From Harmothoe impar (lineage: Eukaryota; Annelida; Polychaeta; Phyllodocida; Polynoidae), in assembly GCA_947462335.1 (NCBI GenBank), contig OX381713.1, positions 19,646,381-19,710,380 on the forward strand: a DNA stretch of 64,000 nt, given 5' to 3'. Numbering within the stretch: position 1 is the first letter of the stretch; the number at the start of each line of letters is the position of its first letter. The position numbers and the translations under genes were made by a program. Shown piece after piece: positions 11,990-24,389 of this stretch. The notes under the pieces are model-generated. The model had not been told where the DNA came from. It saw nothing but the letters and a program-made list of their open reading frames with translations, and made no database searches.

Positions 11990-12228
11990 TACTGTAAACC
12001 CTTAAGTCATCCATTGCAATGCAATACTATAATAACTATAGATTCAGAGATTAGCCATCCTAAAGCTATGGCAATGATGACATGTACATACACAAACTTC
12101 AACATTTTGAACAACAGGGTTTGACCCTAGTTTATTTGTAATAGACATAACGCGGTGCTGCCGCTCTCTGCGTGCTGGTGGATAGAACATGTACTGTATG
12201 CTGAATATAAAACCGTTATAAAAGGTCG

Positions 12229-12356
12229 ATGAGCGCCGATCTATTACAGGCATGGCTTTCATGGGCGCCGATCTATTATAGGCATAGCTTTCATGGGCGC
12301 CGATCTATTACAGGCATGGCTTTCATGAGCGCCGATCTATTACAGGCATGGCTTTT
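12229..12356. repeat. 32-bp tandem repeat, 4 copies
   Basis: Four units of GCGCCGATCTATTACAGGC followed by ATGGCTTTCATG, nearly identical. It is a young minisatellite with no gene attached. Confidence 0.93.
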
Positions 12357-12359
12357 AAC

Positions 12360-14450
12360 GCTGATGCTGAACGGATTCAGTTCTAAGCATGTTTCTCCGA
12401 ATTTCTTGCGTATTTTAAATGGTATAAAGTCTCAGTTAGAACAATTTAATCAATTCCACTTGCTTAGTCACCACTGCTTATACCCTGATAATATAGAGGT
12501 AATGTTCACATAAAACATTCTAATTAATCCGCGCGACCCACCTTAAAAACCTCTGAGAGGCACCGTATATAGACATACATGAAATGCATGCTTATAACTG
12601 ACTTAAATTATGTACAGTGTGTATGGCAACTCATCTAAGACATTTCAGTTTGATTTGGGTGAATGAAACCATAATGAATGGAGTTACCGATATTTGCATC
12701 TCATCTACCTGCATATACTGCTGACACAACCAGAATTAATATGTCATGCTAAAGTCAGCGCTCAAAGACACTAATTCTGTTAATCATGCATTTGTAAACA
12801 TGTATACTGGTCGCCATGCTGAATGTAGTTCAGTAGTGTGTATAGTTATGAATGGGCATTAATATAACTATTTTGAAGTGATACAGTGATAGATTAATAG
12901 GCTGTACGTCAATACATAAAACAGATAGAAATTCAATTCTTTCGACAGTGGGCCTGATTTAAACATTTAGATGATGGCATTTACTTACATAAGATTTGAT
13001 TTTTACCAAATCGAGTGAGTAGTTATATTACTATACTTCAGAATTTCTCTTAGTTCAGATTAATCAATCTAAATGCGTTTTTGAATTGGGAGGATAGTGT
13101 AAACCTATTATGATATTAGTAATTTTGTCAAATAGATGGCAGATGTAAGTCTCACTTCGTACAAGCACCTACTATTGTCTATGTCTTTAGGAAATCATCT
13201 AAAACGTTTTTACCTGTGATACATGCACATAGGTCAGCACCAGAGCATTTAACAATAACCTGTATGCTCCACAACTGTTTGAGGTCTTTCCATTTTATGT
13301 CATTTATACTTAGGAATGACTCAAGTATTTTCGGTAATTTCAACAAGGGTTTGTAAACAATATATATGGTCGATTTCTCTACTTATAGTAGCAATATTGG
13401 CAGACAAAACTTAACATAAGTTTTCGGAACCAATATCACAGTTTCCAGAAATAACTTTTGCAACTACTATGCGAAATCCCATGAGTAGGTGCAAAACTAA
13501 ACTAAACTAAAACTAAAAATATGTTGCTTTTGGGATGTCTACCTGCACTGCAATAACTTATCTAAATATGAACTCTATCGTACTTTGTATTGATGATTGG
13601 TACGGATGAGTGAGATGAGAGAGTAGCCAGAACAAAATGGACTGAGAGGCGTGCATGGGAAAGCTATCCTAGCAGTTTGCGTTCAAATGTTGTAATAAGG
13701 TAGCTGTGATTACATCCTGATAATATCAGAGCTAAACAACTTAAATCTACAGAAGAGACTTAGAAACAGAATAGCATAGCAACATATGTGGATTAACATC
13801 TGTTGAACAGAGATATGAGCATCCTCTTCGGGAAATAAGTATGCAGGAAATGATGAGGAATTCTCTGAGAGTATCCCTTCCTTTAAAGGGTCTCATACCG
13901 CTTTGTTTTGCAAATGTTCAATTGGAATAATGTCCCACTCTTCCTATTCATCATCATAATGATGAGGGAATTAATACCAATGCGTTCAGCAGTAGTTGTA
14001 GTAGTAGGAGTACCGAAGGAATAGTAGTAGTTAACGTTGCTTATTCATGCACATTTTACAGTTTTACTTTCCCAGTTTCTTTGGGGAAAACATGCATTTG
14101 ACCTATTTCACTTGCTATCATTTTACACGAAATTTCCATTCCACATGAAGTCTACCTTTTAATACCATTACTGCTGTAGCTACTACTTCTACTACTTCAT
14201 CCGCCACATTTGGAAATAAGACATGGAACTAAGGTGCACTTTACAAAGACCACAGTCTCTGCTCCTCTACTCTTAACCTCTGCAGTGCTTGGGAAGCCCT
14301 TTGTCTTGTTATAAAATGCTTAAAGGTGACTCAGTTATCACATTCAGTAAGACACATAGTTGGCTCATTAAAGGCCTATCACATGGTCAGCTTTATATTC
14401 GGATACCTTCCCACCTGCTGTCACCATCGAAAAAGTGTCATCATATTACA
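12360..14450. other. Gene-free AT-rich interval downstream of the minus-strand gene
   Basis: No exon or element recognised. It holds short low-complexity patches (AACTAAACTAAACT near 13497, AGTAGT near 13990). Part of it should be 3' untranslated region of the gene at 14452, but I see no canonical AATAAA on the minus strand close to the stop. Confidence 0.4.
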
Positions 14451-14451
14451 A

Positions 14452-15866
14452 TTATTTGAGCAGTGCTCGCCTGCGTCTCTGTCTAGCCACCATAGCTCCT
14501 ATTCTAAACATGGCGCCAATTCTTCTAGGGCGGTCCCCCCGACCGATCTCGTCAGCGTCGGGTGAGTCACCCTCAGAATCATCATCGTCATCATCTTCCT
14601 CCTCGGCCTCTAATTCATTATCCTCGGGCAGCATACCTGGGTCTCCCTCAGCTTTAACGGCTGCTGATGGTCCTGCCACCTGCCCCTGGGCCCCTTGTGC
14701 CCCCTGCTCCTTCCCCACCCCCTGCACTGCATTGCCATCTTGTTTTGTTTTGTCTGTATTGTCACCTTCCTCAGATGAGAACCGCACTCGGCGGGTTCCA
14801 TCTTCATTTTTAGAAATATTGGCCTCACTCTTTGCCCGGAGGTTGTCATCAGAGTCTGTATTTGGCTCGTCATCGTGACGAGTCAATAAATTGTCCTCAC
14901 TCTTAGCTTTGAGCCTTGTTTTGGCCTTGGCTGTTTCAGCTTCCCGCAGGCGCTCTCGTTCATTCTCCTTGCGCCGTCGCTCAGCTGCTAGTTCCTTTAC
15001 GTCATCACTGTGCTTCCGGATTAACTCCCGAAAATGATAACGCCTCCTTCGGGAATTCTCCTCAGTTTCAGATTGACTTTGACTCTGACCTTGGCTTTGG
15101 CCTTGGCTTTGGGCCTGGCCCACAGGATCAGTTCGGTTCTCAGTCACAATCACAGTTTTGTTTTTAAGGATTCCTTCTGGTTCAGGTTTTTTAACATTTG
15201 TTGAACCTCTCCGTGTTAAGCTATCCTCATCTTGATTACTACCAGAGCTTGGGTCAGAGCGCACTGGTTGCCGTAAATGTGGATTAAAATTCCTGCGCTC
15301 AATTACTGTATCCTGTGTAGTTCGACTATCAGCTTCACTCTCAGAAGCTAAGCTATGAGACCCACTCCCATCACTGAAATCCAGGTTAGGAGGTGGGGGA
15401 GGGAGTGGAGGGGGGCTGTCATAATCATAGTACACTTTATTATGTAGACTGCGACCATTTCCATCGACGACATCGGTGGCAGGGTTTGTCCTGCGGTGTC
15501 TGACAGGGGGTGATGTGGGTGGGGTTGTGTCACAGGGATCACTTCCTATGTGGTTGTGGTGATGTGGTCGTTCAAGCGTTGAATCAGGCGTCTCCTGTTG
15601 CTGCTCTTGTAGCCATTGGCTTGTGCGGCGCGAGCGCCCATGGTGACGATGGCGGTGTGGGGAGCGCCGGCGGTCAGGAGGCTTGCGTGTAGGGCTGTGC
15701 TGATGTCGGTCATTATCCAAATCCCCGAGACTCCACCGGAGCGTTAGCACAACATTGCGCTCTCCTCCTGTGACCTGCCACGAGATAAGGTGATACTGAG
15801 ATAATAGGGACTCCAGCACAGCCTCAACTGCCACTGGGAGACCTGTCACCGGCATCTTCCTCTTTC
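14452..15866 (-). CDS. Main coding exon of a disordered, charged protein with PP1-docking-type motifs
   Basis: This exon has 467 codons from an internal ATG at 15853-15855, plus four codons in frame upstream to the acceptor. Numbering is from that ATG. Residues 8-41 (VEAVLESLLSQYHLISWQV, then a TLRW stretch) form the only globular-looking part. Next come a basic Arg/His segment (about 57-78), Pro-rich PPPLPPPPP (148-156), a Gln/Ser tract (247-262), a charged likely coiled coil (about 270-318), an acidic run (about 411-430) and a basic C-terminal tail. GILK at 228-231 fits the SILK-type and RVRF at 356-359 the RVxF-type docking motif for protein phosphatase 1. I do not recognise the family. 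A nuclear or scaffold role is a guess. Length, composition and the in-frame upstream exon make coding likely. Confidence 0.75.
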
Positions 15867-16018
15867 CTGATGAAGCAGCCAGTATTGATTACACTGCTGA
15901 CTGTAAATGTCTAGGCACAGCTCCCCTAAACACCAGACTTCACAAGCGTAATCCAGAGTCTTCTTCTCTCCTCGGTGCTCGTTGTTATCGGTAGCCCCTG
16001 GACCAGAGCTCCGCTTAC

Positions 16019-16316
16019 CGTAACTTTTTTCTGTTTGCCTATCGTCCTGTAGGCTTGACTTCTCTAATAAAGTCAGTTTTTTATGAGGACCTAGACTACT
16101 TGGGCCCCAGTCCTGAGGACCACGGTCCCAAGGACCACCTACGATATACCGTTCCCTCCTGTGGGTAGTCCCGGCCTCCGACAGCACTGTCGGGCCGGGC
16201 TCCCTGAGCCCCCCACCACAGCCCCTGTGCCTACCGGGAGTGTGTCGTCTGTCCGGGAGGAGAAGAACAAGTAGTACGGCTGCTGCTGCACGGGGCTCCG
16301 GGCTCCTCCCGTACAT
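16019..16316 (-). CDS. Upstream exon joined in frame to the 14452-15866 exon
   Basis: ATG at 16316-16314 (MYGRSPEPRAAAAVLLVLLL) opens a frame that reaches a good minus-strand donor, TACG|GTAAGC, at 16018. After a 152-bp intron (15867-16018) ending TTCATCAG, the split codon G|GA restores the frame into the large exon (KSY-GKRK-M). Unspliced, the frame would end soon after, so splicing is what links the two. The N-terminal hydrophobic stretch could mimic a signal peptide, but the sequence is GC-rich and might be 5' untranslated leader. If it is, translation starts at 15855. Confidence 0.45.
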
Positions 16317-17029
16317 CCCCACTCCCTGCTACCACTGCCCGGGTGATGACACCTGTGGGACCCAGGTATATACCTCCTGTACACACCCTACTACACACAG
16401 ACACATTAACACATCTTGAGCTGCTTCCCACTCATACCTGGTTGCACAGGGGAGGCAGGCAGCAAGAGAAGCTCTCCTTTAGTCCTCCTGGGTCTCCTCA
16501 GCTTCTGTAGGAGGGGGACTAGGGGTAAGTAGATAGTTCCTTGCAGTTCTAGGTGCAGGAAGGTGGGCTACTGCTCTCCTGTGCTCTGGGTGGAGCTGGG
16601 TAATTCCGCCCTAGTCCTGATGGAGGGTAGACAAAAAGCTGTATCAGGTCCTGTATCTAGGCCTATAAGTAGTGGTCTGCTCACGTCCTGATTTAGGGAC
16701 TATGAACAGCCGGGAGTGTACTGCAGTTCAATGTAGGTAAAGGTTCTCCTGAACAGTGCTGGTGTGTAGGTATCCTGTATGTTCTGGTAGTTGTAGATGT
16801 AAGTCTCCTCTGGGTGTGGTATTGTGAGTAGGAAGTCGCCTGTAGCTGTATGTGTAGGTGTAGGTGAGTAGGTGAGTAGACTCATGCCGTCCCCTCCCCG
16901 TCCTCCGGCTGCCACCCTAGGGTGATACAACCACTGCGTTACTCACTACATGGCCGACCAGCAGGAGGTGTGTGGGAGGGGGAAGACACCTGTAGCTACT
17001 CTTCTCTCCCTGACCTGCTAAGTCAACTC

Positions 17030-17300
17030 ACCCTGAGCTGCTCCCCTCACCCTGAGCTGTTCCCTTCAACCTCAGCTGCTCCCTCAACCTCAGCTGCTCC
17101 CCTCAACCTCAGCTGTTCCCCTCATAACTGTCCTCACCCTAAGGTGATCCCCCTCACCCTGAGCTGCTCCCCTATTCCACTCACTGAGTCTCCCCCCTTT
17201 TGCTCGCTTAGCTGTTCCCCTCAACCTGAGCTGCTCCCCTTTCTAGACTTCTGGGCTGCTCCCCCACCCTTAGTTGTCGCCACCCCCTGAGCTGCTCCTT
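17030..17300. repeat. Degenerate 18-20 bp tandem repeat
   Basis: Repeats of CTGAGCTGCTCCCCTCAACC with variable spacers, at least ten units, most regular at 17035-17110. The open frame across it is a product of the repeat. Confidence 0.8.
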
Positions 17301-17399
17301 AAACCTGACAGCGCCTTCCTCTCCCTGGGGTGGGGCACTCCCTTTATTTTCTATAGTACGTATGTGCGGACATCACTTGCAATTTGGTTCCCTTGTCAG

Positions 17400-17474
17400 G
17401 TGCAAATGAGCAAGATTTTACGTGAATTTGGGCCAAATAGCCTACGTTTATCAGGAGAGACCAGGAATTTATAA
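17400..17474 (+). CDS. Weak candidate terminal exon
   Basis: After GGTTCCCTTGTCAG the frame runs 24 codons (start VQMSKILREFGPN) to a TAA. It looks protein-like but is short enough to be chance. No partner exon and no polyadenylation signal were found. Confidence 0.2.
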   Translation: MQMSKILREFGPNSLRLSGETRNL

Positions 17475-18345
17475 ACCACCCTTTCTTGTTAAGCAGTATG
17501 AAATGTATCTTTAATGAAATGAACAGTAAAAGTATACTCTAAGAGATTCTCCATTCAGCTTAAAATCTACCCCTTTTTTGAATTGCTTAAAATGGGCTCT
17601 TTATCTTTCCTTTTTTTATTGTCTCTTTTTTCCCCTGTGTTCGATTTCTATCCTGACCTGCTCCCCTCCCTTAGCCTCTCACTCTCTGAGTGCCTCTCCA
17701 TGGTGTGCGCTGTGTACTGGTGTAGGGAGGGGGACAAATATACCCCGGTGCCGTTACTCACTCACTACAACTTCTTGTTGTACTTGTTATTTATCTACAA
17801 GTCAGCGGGAGGTAGTCAGTGGTTATAGTACAGGACATATGGTGTTTGCGTGTATGTGAAACGGGGGGGGGGGTGATACTCACTATTGTTATACTCTATA
17901 TACACCTGCAGCATATACTGTCCTACCCTACTATTCCTCTCACCTGGGCTAGACACAGTAGGATTGCCACCGGTCAGTAAATATCTGTTCCCACCCTCCC
18001 TCCTTCTGCTCCGTACAAACCTGCTCACACACACGCTGTTTCTGAGTTCCTGCACCGTCTTAGCTATTGGTCACTCCAACACATCTCCGGGTACACTTGT
18101 CTCCTTACTCCAGAGCTGTATTATCCTGTGTGAGTTTGCTATCCCATCATCTAATTCGAAATATCATGTGCTCGTCCATTGTACATACTAACACAGTGCC
18201 CAATACAGCGGCCACCACTGATTCAGTGATCTACCGCCAACAATTTCCAGAATGACTGACACAGTTCACTGTCCTACCGGTCTTTCTGTCTACTAGAGCT
18301 CCCACGGTCCGGGATCCTGACGTCACTGGTCCACACACTTTGCCA

Positions 18346-18800
18346 CTAATCACGGCCACTAATGTCATAACTGTTTGTCCTCACTGCACCCTCACAACAC
18401 AAAGAACGAGCACAGAGATAACAGTTTTTAATCCTATTCTGGCGCTGAGACTGTTGACGTTGTTTATGCCTGCTTTCTGACGCTCTTAGTGGGATCTTAG
18501 TCTCAGTGTCTGCTTTCACCGTCCACCATTCATCAGGCTGATCCAGGATAATTGGCACCCCTGCCCTACGTAAACGTGCACTTACATCCTTCACCTCAAA
18601 TAGCACTCAGTGTCGAGAGCCCATTCAGCATCGCAGCAGCCTTCCCTGTACTGTAGCGTGCTGTAGAGTTCTTGTAGAGGTGGGCGATAATACGGGACAT
18701 AGCGGTAAAAACAGAACCACCTTGCGTCAGAGTAGCGCAGGAGCAGGAAGTGGGGGACACAGGCTTCCGGTGCCGCCGGAGGATCCCGGGAAACTACTGC
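18346..18800 (-). CDS. Candidate coding region, minus strand, with a frame break near 18600
   Basis: Reading leftward from about 18760, a frame encodes an aromatic-rich stretch (including RWFCFYRYVPYYRPPLQELY) and stops at about 18591. A second frame picks up at about 18606 and continues with KDVSARLRRAGVPIILDQPD, EWW and a basic Gln-rich tail to 18346. Both parts look like protein and would join after a one-base shift. That fits a sequencing error, a pseudogene or a hidden splice. Possible donors on this strand are GAG|GTGAAG at about 18597 and GAT|GTAAGT at about 18587. I do not recognise the product. Start and boundaries are unknown. Confidence 0.35.
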
Positions 18801-19104
18801 TGGGACCTGCGGCTGTGACCCACAGAGTGCAGGTACCAGCGGCGTCTGTCGCCTGTTGCCGGCGGGTGTTGTGTGAGAGAGTAGGGCGACTGGGAACCAG
18901 CTCCAGCCCCAGCTCCAGTAGCAGACCCGGAGCTGCTGTGCCCTGTGCTCTGTGCACAGTTTGTGTTTTACAGTCAACCTGCTGCAATATATATACCGTA
19001 CACATTCCCTGTACTATGTCATAACGTGAGAGGGGGAGCTGCCTCCACTACTCAAAGCACGCCTCTTATCGTGAAAACTAAACTGAGGATGACGGATTGA
19101 GTGG

Positions 19105-19162
19105 GAGGACCAGAGGGGAGGACCAGAGGGGAGGACCAGAGGGGCATTAAGGGGGGGGGGGG
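19105..19162. repeat. 13-bp triplicate and poly-G run
   Basis: AGGACCAGAGGGG occurs three times in tandem at about 19105-19145, followed after a few bases by a run of about 12 G. Confidence 0.85.
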
Positions 19163-19624
19163 AGTTGTGGAGAAGGGAGGGAGGTGGTAGTACCAAAAAC
19201 GAAGGGAAGTAGGTCCCTGTGGGGGGTGTTAGGGATGGGAGTGCAGGGGTAAAAGTCAAAAGTGGAGTATAATATGATAAAATAATGGCAGGATGGGTGA
19301 TTCAAGGGAGGGGGTAATTCTCATTAGTGGGAGGGTAGGGAGTGAGAGTGGGAGTCTTTGGGGGAGGGGGTATGTGTCTATATGGGGTGGGGGAATCGCC
19401 AGACTACTCCCACAGAAGTAGACGTTGCGTCAGAGGGAAAGGGGTGGGTATGGAACCAGACTTCTTAAAGAACAATCCTCCCCTAGCCCCCCCCCCCTGC
19501 GCTGCTCCTGCCACTACAACCACCACTAGCCGTGAGCGATATTAGAGTAACTCAACCATAGGTCGTCCCCTGCGGCAGGTATCCCATGATACGTCAGGCA
19601 GGAAGCCAGGTCTCCACCCACCTG

Positions 19625-19700
19625 TGTAACAGGAAGTAGGGGCAACCATTCCTGGGACATTGCCGGAAGCCATAGCATGACGCATGCGTCATCTAGTTAA
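19625..19700. promoter_or_regulatory. Promoter-like cluster: two ETS sites and a 16-bp palindrome
   Basis: ACAGGAAGTAGG (about 19629) and GCCGGAAGCC (about 19662) fit ETS sites. ATGACGCATGCGTCAT at 19677-19692 is a perfect palindrome with two CRE-type half sites around an NRF1-like GCATGC core. It lies upstream of the minus-strand coding candidates at 18.3-18.8 kb and could be their promoter, which is an inference. Confidence 0.4.
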
Positions 19701-20980
19701 CTTGAATCATGACAGACAGATTCCCCGCCCACTCTACACTACTGCCCCTCACCCTCACAGAACCTACTAAACTCTAGATCTAGATGTAGCCTCCTTACTG
19801 CACTGTTCCAGTCTCTGCTCCAAGCCGAAATTAACATTTGACATTGAATGTGTCGCAGACCATAAGACTAAATTTCCTTCTTCTGAGCCCATTAAAACTG
19901 TGATGGAAAACGAAGGGAGAGCTAGAAAAGTGACAGCTCATCCTCCCTAATGATAACCTTGATGACCCAAATCACCAGGGATACGTTTATTGAATCCAAA
20001 TTTATGCTAAAGAGAGAGGGCGGGACGAAGGGGAAGGGCGACAGAGACAGAGGGAGGAAGACGGACGCAGGACAGGGTGGTAGATGCCAGCTGATACTGA
20101 GTGAGGTGAAGGGTTTGAAGGCTTCTGATTGGTGGAGATGAAAGCCGTACCGCAGCGCCCTCCTTATCCTGGTGGCAGACGCATGAACTTATGTAAACAA
20201 TAGCAGTTCTGGGACCAATCTCAGGATGCACCTTGTTCAAAGGTAAAGGTGTAGGGGCCGGGGCGGGGGTAGAGGGAGGGGGTTGCTTCCAACTGCAAAC
20301 AGGTGGGCAGAAGGTAGGGCGCGTTGATCTCGGTACCTGGAAATGATGAAAGTGAAGTTGTGATCTGTGGGCGTAAAGGTAGAGGGTTAGTTGGGGTGTG
20401 TGGGCCCGGGGTCATGAGAAAAGGCGGCAGGAATGGGTTGGATGGCTGTTTGGGAGGGGGGAGGGGCCATGTTGGGTGGATTGAGAAATTTGGGGAGGTC
20501 CTCTGCTGGGATAGGTGAGGGGGACCTAACCTTGAGATGTGTGGGGTGTGGGGGAAGTGCTGGAGTATGGGGGTCCTGTGCCGGGGGGGGGGGGGATCCT
20601 GTGCTAGCTGGGGGATGGGGTGTTGTGCCAGTAGAAGTTGGGGGCCAGAGGGAAAGCTCACACTGCAGGTGGGAGAGGCAGCTTGGAATAGAAGGGACTG
20701 AGTTGAGGGTCAGAGCCTCTCAGCTATTGTTATGTATACATACAACACGATTTTTACCTGTGGAAAATGGGAAGGTATAGGTACAAGGGGAAGTATACTG
20801 GGTGTTTATGGTAGGCTGGGGTGGGGTGAGAACGTCTATTCTGCCTGCCGTTGTTGTTGTGTATACATACAGACTTGTTAGACACACTATATACAGGTGG
20901 CTATAGGGAGCCGATACAACCCCTACACCCACCCCCACCCCAAAGCAAAAAGATAGAAATATTCTTATGTTTTCTCTCTT
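19700..20980. other. Gene-free GT-rich interval
   Basis: GGGGTGTG-rich sequence on the plus strand with a 13-G run near 20583. No supported exon or element. Confidence 0.4.
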
Positions 20981-20986
20981 TCCCAG

Positions 20987-21083
20987 TATCTCCAGTATCT
21001 ACCAGTGGATCTGCTTATATAGGGGCATGAGCTATATTATCTCTAAAGCAGCAGAGCTCAGCATCCTATCTTATGAGAAGTAA
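20987..21083 (+). CDS. Weak candidate exon with a strong acceptor
   Basis: TTTTCTCTCTTTCCCAG is an excellent acceptor. One frame then runs about 31 codons (ISSIYQWICLYRGMSYIISK first) to a TAA. No partner exon was identified, so this may be chance. Confidence 0.25.
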
Positions 21084-22025
21084 TGGATCGACTACATGAA
21101 ATTAACACTTCTCAGTTCTCAGAAATTATCAAGCTCTCTCTCTGCCCACCTTCTTTGGGCCTCCTTCCCTCCCAACGCACTTCCTTCATCAGCTCTATAG
21201 AAGTTTAGAACCGTCCTCCAACTTCGTTCCTCTCCCCCCCCCCCCCCACCCCACCCCCCACACACACACATAGCTGAATCTAAGTCCAATGAAAAGCCCT
21301 GAAATATTCATTGACCTCTGATATTATGATAGGACTGTCCAAATCAGTTATTGAAAATGGCACTGTGGAAAAGTGTGTTGATGTTCACCCAAGAGGAGAA
21401 TCCATTTATGCTCCATCTATCTTAGGTGAATTCAAACGGAACCAACATTTACATATGAGTTGAATTTCTGCTCACAAGGTTTTATCTTATACCTTTGCCA
21501 TTCTGCAAACGGGAACGAGAGAGTTTTATTGCGTCTGCAATATTTTCATCCATTGAAAATGAAATAATGTTCCACTAATGTTTATCAAAATAATATGAAT
21601 GATATGGTTTTTCGCCGATGTTTTTGGTGGAAAATGTATGTTATTTTGTAAAGGTTCTTGGTTTTGTGACACATTTCAGGGTAGCAGAAGCTTTTTTTGC
21701 CACAGAATCCACTTTGGTCAGTTCTTAACAATAAGGTCTTATTAGAATCCTGAATCTCCTGATCGTGTAGATATCTGTTTAATTGTATCGTATATGCATA
21801 CTAATTATGTTGCACCCATGGCAGTAAGAGGTTCCATGCAGACCAGATCAGAGTATGTTACCGTTACACTGTACACTCATGTATACTCATCTGCTTACTA
21901 TCATTCGTAAATGTACTACTGCATTACAAGTATAGGCTGTGTGATGACATGTTGTAAAAGAGGTCTGAGTGAGATGCCCTACAGCCAGTATACCTTGTAT
22001 GTATCTGTCAGCACATGCACTTACA
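21084..22025. other. Gene-free interval with poly-C and (CA)n
   Basis: A C-rich run at about 21234-21262 leads into a CA repeat. The rest is AT-rich without recognised features. Confidence 0.5.
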
Positions 22026-22029
22026 ACTA

Positions 22030-22240
22030 TTATGAAGGGCAACAATCTGAACACTGCATCACTCACAGAGTATTATAGAGGGTTGAATTCTGAACACTGC
22101 ATCAGCTAAAAAAGGACGCCACGAGCTGGACATAATATACGTGTGTATAATTATAGAGGGCTGCAATACAAAGTGTGCATCAATATTATAGAATACTCTA
22201 ATCTGAACACTGCATCACTCATATTAAGGGCTGCAACACT
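22030..22240. repeat. Degenerate tandem repeat
   Basis: Diverged units contain TATTATAGAGGGCTGCAA and TCTGAACACTGCATCACTC. Three to four units are traceable with irregular spacing. It is an old decayed array. Confidence 0.65.
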
Positions 22241-22689
22241 TACGTATATGATGTAAAGTGATAAGAGGGCTGCACTTTTAAAATAAATGCTGAAAGTAGT
22301 ATCTTGTACTATTCAGCTCTCTAGTTATCTACTTATGTAAAAAAAAAATACATATTGGCGCTATTACTATCAGAATATTTTCTTGAGAAGAAGTTCGTAG
22401 ACTTTTGGGATTTTAGCCTAGGTGTTCGGTACTGGAGGAACAGTCACTCCAACCATCTCACAACCAGGGATGAAACCCTGGTACGGCAGGGTAAGCTACT
22501 ACAGGGACAACAATGTATTGTAAAGTGCTTGGGTAAAGGTTACCTGGAAATAACCAGGCAAACATAGTGACAACCCTATTGATTAACAATCACGTCAGCA
22601 GCTGGGGCTGTCTGCACTGTACAACTATATAGCAGCTGATAGTGACGTTGTAAAGGTGGATGAATGCATTTATAAGTCCAGACGAAACA

Positions 22690-22945
22690 ACCCAGTGCAC
22701 ACAGTAAGGTTGATTTTACTTTGATTCAATGTTAGCACTGATATGATATCATCGGTTTCAATATGGTCTGTAGTTATTTTGGTTGATTTTGATGACGTCA
22801 TCAGCGTTATCAATTCATTAGTGGTATAACATTGATTTGGCTAAGCCTATGCTCAATCAACTTGTCATCATCAACAATCAATCGACATGACAAATTATGC
22901 TTTACATTGATTTAACATTGACCTGTACCCATTGAGAGACGATTT
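22690..22945. mobile_element. MITE-like element, CCCAGTGGGCACA family, copy A
   Basis: The left end CCCAGTGCACACAG is followed by GTTGATTTTAC. The right end complements to CTCAATGGGTACAGG, then TCAATGTTAAATCAATG. The interior is rich in words of the TTGATT and AACATTGA kinds. Related ends occur at 30724-30784 and 38724-38815, supporting one family. The exact termini of this diverged copy are approximate. Confidence 0.6.
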
Positions 22946-23956
22946 GAAGTTCAGTATTATCATGTTACCTACCAAAATGCAGGATGACTTGTACTTTATG
23001 AAACATTTTGAAAACAACATCCTAGCACTATCCAGGTTTAAGTTACTTATACATGGATGATCTGTTGTTATCAAATTAGCAGCACACACATTCACTTCGG
23101 ACCGACTAGGGCAGTGCTGAACCGTAGCTAATAGTCTTAGCTAAAAGGGTGACTTTAAAAAAATAGCTGTGTTCAGGTATCCGGATCGGCGCTACAATTT
23201 TGGCCCTACCCAACTTCATTTTGTGGGTTTTACTACCAAAAAGAAATTTTTCTGTTGATTTTTCTTTATTGGCTTTACTGAAATAATGTAGGCCTACGTA
23301 TTCTTATTCTTTTCTAAATGTCAACCAAATACATACACCATAGTTCCCAATAAAAATGAATGATAATATTTCATAAATAATTGTATACATTGAGGAGAAA
23401 ATACAGCTGACAATCAGGGAAATAATATGGCATACAGATAAGAAAAAGGCTAAGGCGCAGGTTGTTGAGACATTGAGCGGTAAAGGAGCGAAAAACATAG
23501 AACTAAATTTGATTTGAGGTGGATATCCAAACGATAACAATACAGCAATGTTGACCTTGACCAGGTGATCAATCCTGCAATACTAAATATTAACAAATTG
23601 TGAACGTTGAATCGTGGCTCCGTGCAGGTCATATTCTATTTTACATTAGGGATATCCAATTGTAGTGCTTGAACGATAAATTCAGTTCTCAGTTAAAGTA
23701 TGCCTCAACTAGATCAAAAAGGAATTTATGAAAAACGGGGCATGTCTGGTAGGTTTTTGCCAGAGCAGAGTAGAGTATTGTAATTTAACGCTGTAACCTG
23801 CACTGTGGATAGATGGGTGGTGGTATGCAATCTCCTTGAGTTTGAACCTCCTATTCTATGATAACTTCGTCTCATCGCCAACTAGCTGCACCTGTGAACT
23901 GGTGGTTGTATCAAACCTTTACTCCCCTCCCCTTGCCTCTTTTTCTGTTCCTCCAG

Positions 23957-24118
23957 TGTACTTCTGATACCACCATATGCTTAAGTCATCGCCAGGTTTT
24001 ATCTCACATGCACCAGGAGCTACACAGGAGCCTTACTGCCGGTCTGTTACAGTGTATGCAGAGCCATCTTAGAAAGGGAGGATTTCCCCCACCACAAGCT
24101 GGCCCCACCTCCCACTGA
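23957..24118 (+). CDS. Candidate terminal exon, product unrecognised
   Basis: A very strong acceptor (long CT tract ending TTCCTCCAG at 23956) opens a frame of 53 codons ending in TGA. It includes HRQVLSHMHQELHRSLTAGL and ends in a Pro/Gly-rich tail. The composition looks like protein with an amphipathic helix. The family is unknown and no upstream exon was identified. Confidence 0.4.
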   Translation, partial: CTSDTTICLSHRQVLSHMHQELHRSLTAGLLQCMQSHLRKGGFPPPQAGPTSH

Positions 24119-24389
24119 ATAGCTGCACAAGGAGACTCTTATAATGATCTCACAAAGTCCCAGTCCTAGAATACATGTAGAGATATAGATTGGGATTTCT
24201 CCCACCCATCCCAGCTCCCCATGCTCGCTGGTTGCCGTGTTGCTGGTTATGAAGGCGTGTAATGAGCAGGTAACCAGCGCTCTCTGTGAGTTGCTCACTG
24301 AGCCGACATCAACGACTCGCCGCCTCCAGCTGAGCAGCTGTAAGCAGCTCACAACCAGCCAATGAGCAGCTCATGCTGTGCAGGCTGCC

